From positions 310,001 to 374,000 of the forward strand of contig NZ_BMUF01000007.1 of assembly GCF_014650055.1 (NCBI RefSeq): a DNA stretch of 64,000 bases, written 5' to 3'. The stretch comes from Streptomyces malachitofuscus. Its GTDB lineage: Bacteria > Actinomycetota > Actinomycetes > Streptomycetales > Streptomycetaceae. Position 1 is the first letter of the stretch, and each line of letters begins with the position of its first letter. Shown here in pieces: positions 27,715 through 37,045 of this stretch. Made by a program: the position numbers and the translations under genes. The notes beneath the pieces are model-generated. The model searched no databases. It worked only from the letters and a program-made list of their open reading frames with translations, and was not told the DNA's origin.

Positions 27715-28970
27715 GTGAGGTGCTCCCGGTTGTGTGCGATGAGGTCGTCCGTGAGGCGGTCGGCGTACTCGTGCTGGGCGATCAGGGGATGGGCGAGGAG
27801 GGCGCGGAAGACGCGGTCCCGGGTGCCGTGCAGGGCCGCTTCCAGGGCCAGGTTCTCGTAGGCCGTCACGTTGGCCATCAGGCCTGCGAAGAGGGGGTCG
27901 ACGGGGGCGACGGGGAGAGGGGTCGCGCCCTTCGGGCCCACGGTCGCCTGGACCTCGATGACCGCGTCGTCGGGGAGGAAGGGGAGGGTGCCGTTGTTGA
28001 GGGTGTTGACCACCTGGTGGGGGGAGCCGGCGCCGCGGAGCAGGGCCGCCGCCAGGTCGACCGCCGCCTCCGAGTAGTAGGCGCCCCCGCGTTGGGACAG
28101 CAGGGCCGGCTTCTCGGCGAGGGCCGGGTCTGCGTACAGGGCCAGCAGGCGGCGTTCCATGTCGGCCACCTCCGCCGCCCGGGAGGGCTTGGTGCGCTGT
28201 TCCCGTACGACCTCGTCGTGCGCGTAGAAGTACCGCAGGTAGTAGGACGGGATCACGCCCAGGCGGTCCAGGAGGGGGCGGGGGAGGCGGAGGTCGGCGG
28301 CGATCGTGTCGCCGTGCGCGGAGAGGAGGCGGGGGAGGATGTTCTCGCCGGTGGGGCCTTCCCTGCGTACCGCCGTCTCCCAGGTGAGGTGGTTGAGGCC
28401 CACGTGGTCCAGGTGGAGGGCGGCGGGGTCGGTGTCCAGGAGCGCCGCGAACTTGCGCTGCAGGCCGATCGCCACGTTGCACAGGCCCAGTGCCTTGTGG
28501 CCCGCCTGGAGCAGGGCACGGGTGACGATGCCCACGGGGTTGGTGAAGTCGATGATCCAGGCGTCGGGGTTGGCCCGGCGTACCCGGTCGGCGATGTCCA
28601 GGACGACCGGGACCGTGCGCAGCGCCTTGGCCAGGCCGCCGGCGCCGGTGGTCTCCTGGCCGACGCAGCCGCACTCCAGGGGCCATGTCTCGTCCTGCAT
28701 GCGGGCCGCCTGGCCGCCCACCCGCAGTTGGAGGAGGACCGCGTCGGCGCCGTCCACTGCCGCGTCCAGGTCCGTGGTGGTGGTGATGGTGCCGGGGTGG
28801 CCCTGGCGGGCGAAGATACGGCGGGACAGGGCGCCGATGAGGTCGAGGCGGTCGGTCGCCGGGTCGGTGAGGACCAGCTCGGTGAGGGGGAGGGTGTCCC
28901 TCAGCCGGGCGAAGCCGTCGATGAGTTCGGGGGTGTAGGTCGAGCCTCCGCCGACCACGGTGAGTTTCAT
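27705..28970 (-). CDS. csnH: GH4-family glycosidase (6-phospho-beta-glucosidase type)
   Basis: 421 residues. GH4 enzymes use NAD+ and a divalent metal. The N-terminal dinucleotide site is KLTVVGGGSTYTPEL; metal ligands are expected at the Cys of GLCNVAIGLQRKF and the His of VGLNHLTW; IIDFTNPVGIVT is the family strand before the active site. It likely cleaves phosphorylated glucosamine disaccharides inside the cell. ATG 28970 lies two bases after the csnG stop, and its own stop overlaps csnK, so translation is tightly coupled. The start of an overlong frame reaching to 29870 is an artefact crossing csnG. Confidence 0.9.
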   Translation of the reverse strand: MKLTVVGGGSTYTPELIDGFARLRDTLPLTELVLTDPATDRLDLIGALSRRIFARQGHPGTITTTTDLDAAVDGADAVLLQLRVGGQAARMQDETWPLECGCVGQETTGAGGLAKALRTVPVVLDIADRVRRANPDAWIIDFTNPVGIVTRALLQAGHKALGLCNVAIGLQRKFAALLDTDPAALHLDHVGLNHLTWETAVRREGPTGENILPRLLSAHGDTIAADLRLPRPLLDRLGVIPSYYLRYFYAHDEVVREQRTKPSRAAEVADMERRLLALYADPALAEKPALLSQRGGAYYSEAAVDLAAALLRGAGSPHQVVNTLNNGTLPFLPDDAVIEVQATVGPKGATPLPVAPVDPLFAGLMANVTAYENLALEAALHGTRDRVFRALLAHPLIAQHEYADRLTDDLIAHNREHLTWA

Positions 28971-28972
28971 GC

Positions 28973-29863
28973 TTAACCCTTTACTCCGGTGAGGGTGACG
29001 CCCTCGACGAACGCCTTCTGGGCGAAGAAGAACACGAGGATCACGGGGGCCATGACGAGCACGGTCGCCGCCATGGTGAGGTTCCAGTCGGTGTGATGGG
29101 CTCCCTTGAAGGACTCCAGACCGTAGGAGAGGGTCCACGCGGCCGGGTTCTCCGACGCGTAGATCTGGGGGCCGAAGTAGTCGTTCCAGGCGTAGAAGAA
29201 CTGGAACAGGGCCACCGCGGCGATGCCCGGCCTGGCCATGGGCAGAACGACCCTGAGGAGGGTGCGGAGTTCGCCGCAGCCGTCGACCCGGGCCGCGTCC
29301 AGGTACTCGTCGGGGATCGTGAGGAGGAACTGGCGCAGCAGGAAGATGGAGAAGGCGTCGCCGAACGCCATCGGGATGATGAGGGGCCAGAGGCTGCCGG
29401 AGAGGTCCAGCTGCTTCGCCCAGAACAGGTACATCGGGATGACGACGACCTGCGGGGGCAGCATCATCATCGAGATCACCAGCATGACCGACAGGTTGCG
29501 GCCCCGGAAGCGGAACTTGGCGAGCGCGTAGGCCACCGGGAGCGAGGACACGACCGTGAGGACGGTGCCGAGGCCTGCGTAGAGCAGGGTGTTGCGCCAC
29601 CACGTGAGGAAGCCGGGGGTGTCCCACACCTTGCGGTAGTTCTCCCACTGCCAGGTGTCGGGGACCAGGTCGCGGGTGAGGGCCTGCTGGTCGCTCATGA
29701 GCGAGGTGAGGACCACGAAGACGAACGGCAGGGTGAAGAAGAGCGCGGCCGCCACGCCGAGGGTGTGGACGGCGATCCATTCGAGGAGGGCCTTGCGGCG
29801 GGGCGGGCGTTGTTCCGGTGGTGCCGTCCGGGGTGGTGCGGGTGCGTTCAGCAGCTGGGTCAT
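28973..29863 (-). CDS. csnG: Sugar ABC transporter permease, MalG type
   Basis: 296 residues with six predicted helices beginning at VAALFFTLPFVFVVLTSL. The cytoplasmic EAA loop, which docks the ATPase, reads DAARVDGCGELRTLLRVVLP. No ATPase gene is in the operon; Streptomyces sugar importers of this class use the shared MsiK ATPase encoded elsewhere. The ATG overlaps the csnF stop (ATGA). The gene ends in a TAA, uncommon at this G+C. Confidence 0.92.
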   Translation of the reverse strand: MTQLLNAPAPPRTAPPEQRPPRRKALLEWIAVHTLGVAAALFFTLPFVFVVLTSLMSDQQALTRDLVPDTWQWENYRKVWDTPGFLTWWRNTLLYAGLGTVLTVVSSLPVAYALAKFRFRGRNLSVMLVISMMMLPPQVVVIPMYLFWAKQLDLSGSLWPLIIPMAFGDAFSIFLLRQFLLTIPDEYLDAARVDGCGELRTLLRVVLPMARPGIAAVALFQFFYAWNDYFGPQIYASENPAAWTLSYGLESFKGAHHTDWNLTMAATVLVMAPVILVFFFAQKAFVEGVTLTGVKG

Positions 29864-30810
29864 CGGTCACCTGCCGTGATCAGGCCGCCGCGGCGGCGCA
29901 TCAGCAGGGCTGTGAAGGCCATCGACAGGGCGAAGAGGACCAGGGCCACCACGCAGGCCGCGCCGTAGTCGAAGCGCTGGAAGCCGAGGTTGTAGACGAG
30001 TTGGGGGAGGGTGAGGGTGGACTTGTCGGGGTAGCCCGGTTCGAACTGCTGGCCGGAGCCGCCGATGATCCCCGAGGCGACCTTTCCGGCCACCAGGGGC
30101 TGTGTGTAGTACTGCATCGTCTGGATCACGCCCGTGACGACGGCGAACAGGACGATGGGGGAGATGTTGGGGAGGGTGACGAAGCGGAAGCGCTGCCAGG
30201 CTCTCGCCCCGTCCAGTGAGGCCGCCTCGTACTGCTCCTTCGGTACGTCCAGCAGGGCGGCCATGAAGATGACCATCAGGTCGCCCACGCCCCAGAGGGC
30301 GAGCGCCGTCAGGGCCGGTTTGGACCAGGTGGCGTCCGTGAACCAGCCCGGGGCCGGCAGGCCCATTCCCTCCAGTACGGAGTTGACCGGGCCGGTGCCG
30401 GGGTTGAGGAGGAAGACGAAGGCCAGGGTCGCGGCCACCGGCGGGGCCAGGTAGGGGAGGTAGAAGAGGGTGCGGAAGGCGCCCGTGGCGGTTCTGATCT
30501 TCGTGATGAGCAGGCCGATGCCCAGGCCGAACACCACCCGGCAGGTCACCATGACCAGGACCAGCCAGAGGGTGTTGCGCAGGGCCGGCCAGAACATCGG
30601 GTAGTCCTGGAAGACGTACGTCCAGTTGTCGAGGCCCTGGAACTCCGGGACGCCGAAGCCGTCGTACTTCATGAGGGAGAAGTACACGGTGGAGACCAGG
30701 GGATAGGCGAAGAAGACGCCGAAGCCGATGAGCCAGGGAGAGAGGAAGGCGAGCGTTCTCAGCGCCGAGGCGCGGTGCCTCGCGCGGAGCGTGGGCGTGT
30801 GGGTGGGCAT
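29860..30810 (-). CDS. csnF: Sugar ABC transporter permease, MalF type
   Basis: 316 residues. The N-terminal helix FLSPWLIGFGVFFAYPLV and the EAA loop EAASLDGARAWQRFRFVTLP identify the first permease of a CUT1 carbohydrate importer. It pairs with csnG, with which it overlaps by four bases. It starts six bases after the csnE stop. Confidence 0.92.
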   Translation of the reverse strand: MPTHTPTLRARHRASALRTLAFLSPWLIGFGVFFAYPLVSTVYFSLMKYDGFGVPEFQGLDNWTYVFQDYPMFWPALRNTLWLVLVMVTCRVVFGLGIGLLITKIRTATGAFRTLFYLPYLAPPVAATLAFVFLLNPGTGPVNSVLEGMGLPAPGWFTDATWSKPALTALALWGVGDLMVIFMAALLDVPKEQYEAASLDGARAWQRFRFVTLPNISPIVLFAVVTGVIQTMQYYTQPLVAGKVASGIIGGSGQQFEPGYPDKSTLTLPQLVYNLGFQRFDYGAACVVALVLFALSMAFTALLMRRRGGLITAGDR

Positions 30811-30816
30811 GGGGCG

Positions 30817-32160
30817 CTACTTCGCCTGTTCGATGTCTCGGTCGATCTGCCGTGCCGTCCTGGCGAGGCCCGCCTTCAGGTCCTTCGCCTTGCCCGACTC
30901 GTACTGGTAGCCGAAGTCCTGGAGCGTCGTCTGGTACGTCGAGCCGTTGACGGAGGCCGGCGGGGTGTTGGACTCGGGGTGCTGGGCGATGTCGAGGAAG
31001 GTCTTGAAGGCCGGGTCCGTCTTGAGGTCGGGGGACTCGAGAGCCGCGAAGGTGGAGGGCACGTTGCGGATGGCGTTGGCGAACGCCACGACGGCCTCGG
31101 TGTCGGTCGTCATGTACTTCACCAGTTCCCACGCGGCGTTCTGCTTCTTGCTCTGCGGGGCGATGCCCATGATCGTGCCGGAGAGGAAGCCCTTGCCGTA
31201 CTCGTCCACCTCGTCGTCGGCGACGGGCATCGGCGCGGTGCCGATCTCGAAGTCGACGCCTGCGTCCTTCGCCATGCCCAGGCGCCATTCGCCGTCCAGC
31301 TGCATGGCCACCTGGCCGGTGTGGAAGGGGTGCTCGGCGCCCCACTCGTCGCCGAAGGTGCGGCGGTACTTCTCCAGCTTCGTGAAGCCGCCGAGGTCGT
31401 CGACGAGCTTCTTCTGGTAGGTGAACATCTCCGCGAAGGCCGGGTCCTTGGCGATGTTCGACTTGCCGTCGGCGTCGAAGTAGGCGTGGTCCCACTGGGA
31501 CATGTAGTGGTCGACGACCGTCTCGTAGCCGTGGTAGGTCGGCATGAAGCCGAGCTGGTCGTAGGTGTCGCCCTCGGGCTCGGTGAGCTTCTTGGCCACC
31601 TCGGCGAACTCCGACCAGGTCTTCGGGGGCCGGGTGACGCCGGCCTTCTCGAAGGCGTCCTTGTTGTAGTAGAGGCCGTAGGCGTCACCGAGCAGGGGGA
31701 GGGCGCAGCGGGTGCCCTCGAACTGGGTGTAGTCCAGCATCGGCTTCGGGATGGTCGCCTCGAGGTCGAGCTTCGACTTCTCGACGAAGGGCTTCAGGTC
31801 GAGGAAGGCGCCCGAGGAGCAGAACTTGCCGATGTTGGACGTGGTGAAGGAGGAGACCACGTCGGGGCCGTTCGAACCGCCCGCGCGCAGCGCCTGGTTG
31901 AGCTTGTCGTCGTTGATGTTGCCGACGACCTTCACCTTGATGTTGGGGTGCGCCTTCTCGAAGCGGTCCACGTTGGCCTGGACGGCCTTCACCTCGGCGG
32001 GGGCGCTCCAGCCGTGCCAGAAGGTGATGGTGGTCTCGGCGTTCGGGTCGTCCGTGGCGCCGTCCGCGGAACCCGCCTGGCCGGTGCAGGCCGTGGTGAG
32101 CAGGGTGAGGGAGGCGGTGGCGGCCAGGGCGAGGGTCGCTTTTCTGGATATTCCGGGCAT
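30817..32160 (-). CDS. csnE: Extracellular sugar-binding lipoprotein of CUT1 importer
   Basis: 447 residues. The signal peptide ends in a lipobox (LLTTAC, then TGQAG), so the mature protein is membrane-anchored. The body is a family-1 solute-binding protein: TTITFWHGWSAPAEVKAV, FEKAHPNIKVKVV, and the TGQVAMQLDGEWRLG segment typical of oligosaccharide binders. Expected ligand from context: chitosan-derived oligosaccharides. It lies 50 bp downstream of csnR; no separate operator was found in that gap, so it is probably cotranscribed with csnR. Confidence 0.9.
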   Translation of the reverse strand: MPGISRKATLALAATASLTLLTTACTGQAGSADGATDDPNAETTITFWHGWSAPAEVKAVQANVDRFEKAHPNIKVKVVGNINDDKLNQALRAGGSNGPDVVSSFTTSNIGKFCSSGAFLDLKPFVEKSKLDLEATIPKPMLDYTQFEGTRCALPLLGDAYGLYYNKDAFEKAGVTRPPKTWSEFAEVAKKLTEPEGDTYDQLGFMPTYHGYETVVDHYMSQWDHAYFDADGKSNIAKDPAFAEMFTYQKKLVDDLGGFTKLEKYRRTFGDEWGAEHPFHTGQVAMQLDGEWRLGMAKDAGVDFEIGTAPMPVADDEVDEYGKGFLSGTIMGIAPQSKKQNAAWELVKYMTTDTEAVVAFANAIRNVPSTFAALESPDLKTDPAFKTFLDIAQHPESNTPPASVNGSTYQTTLQDFGYQYESGKAKDLKAGLARTARQIDRDIEQAK

Positions 32161-32210
32161 GACGGTGCTCCCTGGGGCAGGGGGTGGGAGGGGAACGGGG
32201 TGGAACGGGA

Positions 32211-33437
32211 CTAGCGGGAGGTGTCGAAGACCTCGTCGCGGGTGGTCGCCAGCGCGCTCTCCAGCGCGCCGCGCAGCACGGGGTGTTCACGGACGTCGCC
32301 CACGACGAGACGGGGGCGGGGCGCGGCCAGTTCCTCCAGTTCGGACTGGACGAGGGTGCGCAGCACCTCGCCGCCGGAGGTGAGTCCGGTGCCGCTCAGG
32401 ACGACGAGTTCGGGGTCGAGGACGGAGACCAGGGAGGCGAGGCCGGTGGCCAGGCGGGTGGCGTAGGTCTGGAGGAGGCGGCGGTGGGATCCTTCGTCGG
32501 GGGCGGCCGCGGCGCGTTCGAGGAGGGCGGCCGCCGCTTCGGTGTAGGGGCCCTGCGGGATGTTCCCGATGCCGAGCTCGCGGGCGAGCCGGGGAACCGC
32601 CTGGGAGCCGGCCAGCTCCTGGAAGCCGCCGCTGTTGGCCTTGGTGACCTGGCGGACCAGGGGGGTGCCCGGCACCGGCAGGAAGCCCACCTCGCCGGCG
32701 CCGCCGGTCCAGCCGCGGTGCAGCCGGCCGCCGAGCACCAGGGCGGCGCCCAGGCCCTCCTGGTTCCACAGGAGCACGAAGTCGCTGTGGTCGCGGGCCG
32801 CACCGAGGCGCTGTTCGGCGAGGGCGACCAGATTGACGTCGTTCTCGTACTCGAACGGCATCGGCAGTGCGGCGGCCAGCTCGTCGAGCAGGGTGGGGGA
32901 GTGCCAGCCGGGGAGGTGGGAGGCGTAGCGGAGGCGGCCGGTGTTCGGGTCGAAGGCGCCCGGGGTCCCTATGACCAGGCGGTGGACGTCCGAGCGGGAC
33001 AGGCCCGCGGCCTTCACCGCGCCGTCCAGGGCGTCGGTGACCTGCTGGACGACGGGGACCGCGGTGCGGCGGCCCGGGGTGGGCAGTTCGTGGTGGCCGA
33101 CGGTGCGGCCGGTGATGTCGGCGACGGCGGCGCGGATCCGCTGGGGGGTGACATCGAGCCCGGCCGCGTGGGCGACGGAGGGGTTGACCTCGTACAGCTG
33201 GGCGTTGGGACCCGGGCGGCCCTCGGTGGTGCCGGTGGCGAGGACCAGCCCGGCCGCTTCCAGCCGGGCCAGGAGCTGGGAGGCGGTCGGCTTTGACAGG
33301 CCGGTGAGCTTGCCGATCCGGGTGCGGGACAGCGGGCCGTGCTCCAGCAGGAGGTCCAGGGCGGTGCGGTCGTTCATGGCGCGCAGCACACGCGGGGTGC
33401 CCGGCGTACCGGCGGTTCCTGCCATGGGGTGCGACAC
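32211..33437 (-). CDS. csnR: ROK-family repressor CsnR
   Basis: 408 residues. Winged HTH at ~20-75 (LLLEHGPLSRTRIGKLTGLS, then KPTASQLLARLEAAGLV), followed by a ROK sugar-kinase-like domain (AAGLDVTPQRIRAAVADITG; VNLVALAEQRLGAARDH). The ROK zinc and ATP motifs are partly degenerate (GAGEVGFLPV present; no obvious CxCGxxGC), as expected of regulators. CsnR of S. lividans represses chitosan utilisation genes and binds a GGAAA/TTTCC palindrome; such a site lies 78-90 bases upstream of this start. First gene of csnR-E-F-G-H-K. GTG 33437 follows GAGGAAGG; ATG 33425 is an alternative. Confidence 0.88.
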   Translation of the reverse strand: MSHPMAGTAGTPGTPRVLRAMNDRTALDLLLEHGPLSRTRIGKLTGLSKPTASQLLARLEAAGLVLATGTTEGRPGPNAQLYEVNPSVAHAAGLDVTPQRIRAAVADITGRTVGHHELPTPGRRTAVPVVQQVTDALDGAVKAAGLSRSDVHRLVIGTPGAFDPNTGRLRYASHLPGWHSPTLLDELAAALPMPFEYENDVNLVALAEQRLGAARDHSDFVLLWNQEGLGAALVLGGRLHRGWTGGAGEVGFLPVPGTPLVRQVTKANSGGFQELAGSQAVPRLARELGIGNIPQGPYTEAAAALLERAAAAPDEGSHRRLLQTYATRLATGLASLVSVLDPELVVLSGTGLTSGGEVLRTLVQSELEELAAPRPRLVVGDVREHPVLRGALESALATTRDEVFDTSR

Positions 33438-33514
33438 CTGCCCTTCCTCGCCGCCCAGCTTCTCAGCGGCCGGTGCGGGACGTCCATCCCGGAGCGGTCG
33501 CGTCGATCACTGTT

Positions 33515-33527
33515 AGGAAAGTTTCCT
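33515..33527. promoter_or_regulatory. CsnR/ROK operator palindrome
   Basis: AGGAAA-g-TTTCCT is a perfect 6-1-6 inverted repeat, embedded in TTAGGAAAGTTTCCTG. ROK regulators of Streptomyces bind this type of sequence. It is 78 bp upstream of csnR and is the only strong copy seen in the window, implying autoregulation of the whole operon. Confidence 0.75.
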
Positions 33528-33586
33528 GTCGGATGGGGAGGAACGTAAGCCCGTCCCGGAGGGGGCGTCAAGGGGGGAAACGGGAA

Positions 33587-33619
33587 AGGGCGGCACCCGG
33601 GAGTTCCGGGTGCCGCCCT
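33587..33619 (-). terminator. Intrinsic terminator after mscS
   Basis: A perfect 14-bp stem (AGGGCGGCACCCGG at 33587-33600 with its complement at 33606-33619) and a 5-nt loop, 15 bases past the mscS stop. No U-tract. Confidence 0.8.
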
Positions 33620-33633
33620 GGGCCGGCCGGCGG

Positions 33634-34719
33634 TTACTTCGTGGTGCTCGTCGGGGGCAGCGGGGACGCGGCGATCGACTGCGGGGAGACGGAGCTGGCG
33701 TAGGCGGAGGGGGCCGCCATGCCGGCCGTCGGGTCGGCGGCCGGCACGTCCTCCGTGGCCGTGGCGCCGCCGACGATACGGATGCCGGTCGCGTCGAAGG
33801 CGCGCTTGATGCGCCAGCGCAGCTCCCGCTCCACGGTCAGGGACTTGCCCGGCATGGTCTTCGCCGAGACCCGGACCACCATCGAATCCAGCAGCACCGA
33901 GTCCAGGCCGAGCACCTCGATCGGGCTCCACAGGAGCTCGTTCCAGGGCTCCTCCTTGCCCATCTTCTCGGCGACCTCGCTCAGCGTGGCCTTCACCCGG
34001 TCCAGGTCCTCGTCGGAACGGACGGTGACGTCGACACCCGCGGTCGCCCAGCCCTGGGAGAGGTTGCCTATGCGCTTGACCTCGCCGTTGCGGACGTACC
34101 AGATCTCGCCGTTCTCACCGCGCAGCTTCGTCACCCGCAGCCCGACCTCGATCACCTCGCCGGAGGCCACCCCGGCGTCGACCGAGTCGCCGACGCCGTA
34201 CTGGTCCTCCAGGATCATGAAGACGCCCGACAGGAAGTCCGTCACCAGGTTGCGCGCACCGAAGCCGATCGCGACGCCCGCGACACCGGCCGAGGCCAGC
34301 AGCGGCGCCAGATTGATCTGGAAGGTGCCGAGGATCATCAGCGCGGCCGTGCCCAGGATCAGGAACGACGCAACCGAACGCAGCACCGAGCCGATCGCCT
34401 GCGAGCGCTGCCGGCGCCGCTCGGCGTTGACCAGCAGTCCGCCGAGCGAGGTGCCGTCCACCGCCTGGCCGGTCCGCGACATCCGGTCGACCATCTTGGT
34501 GATCGCCCGCCGCACCACGACTCTCAGCACCACCGCGATCACCAGGATCAGCAGGACCCTGAGCCCGATGGCGAGCCATGTCGACCAGTTCTCCTCGACC
34601 CAGCCGGCGGCGTTGGTGGCGCTCTCCTGGGCGTCCTGGAGCGAGGGCACCCGCGGGGTCCCCGACTCCGAGGGCGTCGGCGACGGATCGGCGGCCGACA
34701 GGACGACGGACAAGGACAC
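33634..34719 (-). CDS. mscS: MscS-family small-conductance mechanosensitive channel
   Basis: 361 residues from GTG 34719, chosen because GGAGGT stands 7 bases before it; the frame opens at 34740. A Pro/Ser-rich extracytoplasmic leader is followed by TM1 (LAIGLRVLLILVIAVVLRVV), TM2 and the pore helix TM3. The signature GVAGVAIGFGARNLVTDFLSG and MILEDQYGVGD follow, then the beta domain with WYVRNGEVKRIGN. The channel releases solutes under hypo-osmotic stress. The C-terminal ~55 residues are a low-complexity Ala/Pro/Ser tail. Confidence 0.92.
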   Translation of the reverse strand: MSLSVVLSAADPSPTPSESGTPRVPSLQDAQESATNAAGWVEENWSTWLAIGLRVLLILVIAVVLRVVVRRAITKMVDRMSRTGQAVDGTSLGGLLVNAERRRQRSQAIGSVLRSVASFLILGTAALMILGTFQINLAPLLASAGVAGVAIGFGARNLVTDFLSGVFMILEDQYGVGDSVDAGVASGEVIEVGLRVTKLRGENGEIWYVRNGEVKRIGNLSQGWATAGVDVTVRSDEDLDRVKATLSEVAEKMGKEEPWNELLWSPIEVLGLDSVLLDSMVVRVSAKTMPGKSLTVERELRWRIKRAFDATGIRIVGGATATEDVPAADPTAGMAAPSAYASSVSPQSIAASPLPPTSTTK

Positions 34720-35033
34720 GGCAGGTACCTCCAGGTGCACGATCTGCCCCCGCCGTGGCGGTCAAGTCCGGCAAGGTCACGATCGGGTCACCGGACGGGC
34801 AGAACCACCACACTAACGGGGCATTGTGGGGGGAACGGCCGCATGCGTGAAGAAGAGACCGTCCTCACCTGCGCTTGAACAGGCCATGATCCTGGGGATG
34901 AACCGGGGTGTGGTCGAAAACACTCCCAGCCCGTTACCGGGACATGGTGGCGCTTCCACCAGGCATGAGGGGAAACTGACTACGGATCGTCCCGGCGCGA
35001 GCCACGCGCCGCCGGCGTACAAGGAGGCCATCC

Positions 35034-35570
35034 GTGCCGCATGTCCTGGTCCTCAACGCGTCGTACGAGCCGCTCGGTGTCGTACCGCTCCGCCGCGCGC
35101 TCGTGCTCGTCCTCGAGAACAAGGCAGTCTGCCTCGAGGAGACCGGCGCCCATCTGCACAGCGCGACCGTCACAGTCCCCGCACCCAGCGTGGTCCGGCT
35201 CAAGCGTTTTGTGCGGGTCCCCTACCGGGGGCCCGTTCCCCTCACCCGCCGGGCGCTCTTCGCCCGCGACGGGGGCCGGTGCATGTACTGCGGTGGCGTC
35301 GCAACCAGCGTCGACCACGTCATCCCGCGCAGCCGCGGGGGCAAGCACGTCTGGGACAACGTGGTGGCGTCCTGCCGCCGCTGCAACCACGTGAAGGCCG
35401 ACCGCCATCTGATCGAGCTGGGCTGGCGCCTGCGCCACAAACCCGCTCCGCCCACGGGTCTGGCCTGGCGCATCATCGGCACGGGCCACAGGGACCCACG
35501 CTGGCTGCCGTACCTGCAACCGTACGGCGCGGACGACGCCATGGCCCGGATCGACGGCATCTCTGCCTGA
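35034..35570 (+). CDS. HNH endonuclease
   Basis: 178 residues. GTG 35034 follows a perfect AAGGAGG site at 35021-35027. The HNH core has two CxxC knuckles (CMYCGG and CRRCNHVKADR) around VDHVIPRSRGGKHVWDN, giving the His-Asn-His metal site. The N-terminal half (LVLNASYEPLGVVPLRRALV) is the conserved companion domain of this widespread actinobacterial HNH family, encoded on the chromosome without phage or restriction genes. Its cellular DNA target is not established. A bidirectional terminator follows. Confidence 0.9.
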   Translation: MPHVLVLNASYEPLGVVPLRRALVLVLENKAVCLEETGAHLHSATVTVPAPSVVRLKRFVRVPYRGPVPLTRRALFARDGGRCMYCGGVATSVDHVIPRSRGGKHVWDNVVASCRRCNHVKADRHLIELGWRLRHKPAPPTGLAWRIIGTGHRDPRWLPYLQPYGADDAMARIDGISA

Positions 35571-35636
35571 CCCGATCCGGGCCTTCGCATCGGCGCGGCG
35601 GTCATGGGCCCGGAGCGGCGCCGGCCTGGTCATGAC

Positions 35637-35671
35637 CCGGCCCCGGGGAACCCCCGTTCCCCCGGGGCCGG
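35637..35671. terminator. Bidirectional terminator between HNH gene and ABC permease
   Basis: CCGGCCCCGGGGAAC at 35637-35651 pairs with GTTCCCCCGGGGCCGG at 35656-35671 with a single bulged base and a 4-nt loop. The two flanking genes converge on it. Confidence 0.8.
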
Positions 35672-35677
35672 AGCCGT

Positions 35678-37045
35678 TCAGGTGTGGCGGAGTTCCGACG
35701 GGCGCAGGGTGCGGCCGAGGAGGGGCAGGGCGGTGGCCGCGGCCAGGAGGCAGCCGACGTAGACCGTGACCGGGACCAGCAGGGCGGACCAGGGCAGGAC
35801 GTCCGCCCCGGTGACCGTGGAGTACCCGGCCCCGACCGTCAGGCCGCCGACGCCCGCCACCAGCAGGGACGGCGCGAGCGGCAGCGCGGTCTCCAGCAGC
35901 AGCGCCCGGTTCAGCACCGCGCGCGGCACCCCGGCGGCGACCTGCGCGGCCAGACCTCGTCGGCGGGTGGCGATCGACTCGGCGGTGCCCACGGCGAGGG
36001 CGGACAGGGTGATCAGCAGACCCACCGCGATCGCGGCGGCGGTCAGGTTCAGCCCGGTCGTGTAGTACGAGACGGACTCCCCCAGCTGCTCGTCCCGGCG
36101 CAGCCCGTCGACCATGATGTGCCGTACGCCCATGAAGCCGGTGCCCGCGACGGTCACCAGCAGCACCGCGGCGTGCGCACGGGCTGCCGCCCACGGGTCG
36201 TCGCGCAGCCGTTCCGCCGCGATCAGGGTGGCCGCCGAACGGGCCCGGACCGCCAGTCTCCGCCCCACGACCCGGCAGGTGGCCCCGGACAGCCACACCG
36301 ACCCCGCGCCGACCGCGAGCAGCCCGCCGAACACCGCCATCGGCGTGTGCCACTGCCCCGGGCCCCGGGTGGTGTCCGACGTGGTGGTGGCCGCGAGCAG
36401 CGCCGCCCCCGCCACCGGCAGCAGCGACAGCAGGAACAGCCGTCCCGGACCGCGCCCCGGGCGGGCCGGGCCGACCCGGCGCACCCAGCCGAGCGGCGAC
36501 GCCACCACCCGCCGCAGCGCCAGCGCCCCCGCCGTCGCGCCCAGCACCGGCACGGCGACCGCGACCAGCGCGAGCACCACCCAGGTGAGGACGGTGGGCC
36601 GCTCCCACACCGCGGCCAGGACCGGCACCGAGACGACCGTCGCGGCCGCCGACCCGAGCAGACAGGTCAGCCCGGTCTCCAGCGCGGCGATCCGCCGTAC
36701 CTGCCCCGGGGTCGCCCCCGTCAGCCGCAGCCCGGCCAGCCGCCGGTCGCGGTGCACGGCCCCGATGCGCGTGCACTGGCCGAGGAACCCGAGCACCGGG
36801 ACGAGGAGCAGCAGCAGGGCGAGGATCACCCCGGACCGGGTACCGGGCTCGCTGAGCAGGCCGGCGGCGAAGGACACGGTGTAGTGGTCGCCGCGCAGGG
36901 AGGCCAGGGCGCCGGCGGTGAGCGCGAACCCGGTCGCGAGCGCCGCCCCGGTGGCGGTGAGCGCGATCCGCCACCACTCCCGCCGGTCGGACCCGCGGGT
37001 GAGCTGCCAGGCGAGCCGCAGATCGGCCCCGAGGGAGGTCGTCAT
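35678..37045 (-). CDS. FtsX-like ABC transporter permease
   Basis: 455 residues, with helices at the N-terminus (LTATGAALATGFALTAGALA) and in two further clusters. The cytoplasmic loop ESIATRRRGLAAQVAAGVPR is typical of FtsX/MacB permeases. It is the last gene of a PadR-ATPase-permease operon and its start overlaps the ATPase stop by four bases. Such three-gene units usually export antimicrobial compounds and are induced through the PadR protein. Confidence 0.85.
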   Translation of the reverse strand: MTTSLGADLRLAWQLTRGSDRREWWRIALTATGAALATGFALTAGALASLRGDHYTVSFAAGLLSEPGTRSGVILALLLLLVPVLGFLGQCTRIGAVHRDRRLAGLRLTGATPGQVRRIAALETGLTCLLGSAAATVVSVPVLAAVWERPTVLTWVVLALVAVAVPVLGATAGALALRRVVASPLGWVRRVGPARPGRGPGRLFLLSLLPVAGAALLAATTTSDTTRGPGQWHTPMAVFGGLLAVGAGSVWLSGATCRVVGRRLAVRARSAATLIAAERLRDDPWAAARAHAAVLLVTVAGTGFMGVRHIMVDGLRRDEQLGESVSYYTTGLNLTAAAIAVGLLITLSALAVGTAESIATRRRGLAAQVAAGVPRAVLNRALLLETALPLAPSLLVAGVGGLTVGAGYSTVTGADVLPWSALLVPVTVYVGCLLAAATALPLLGRTLRPSELRHT

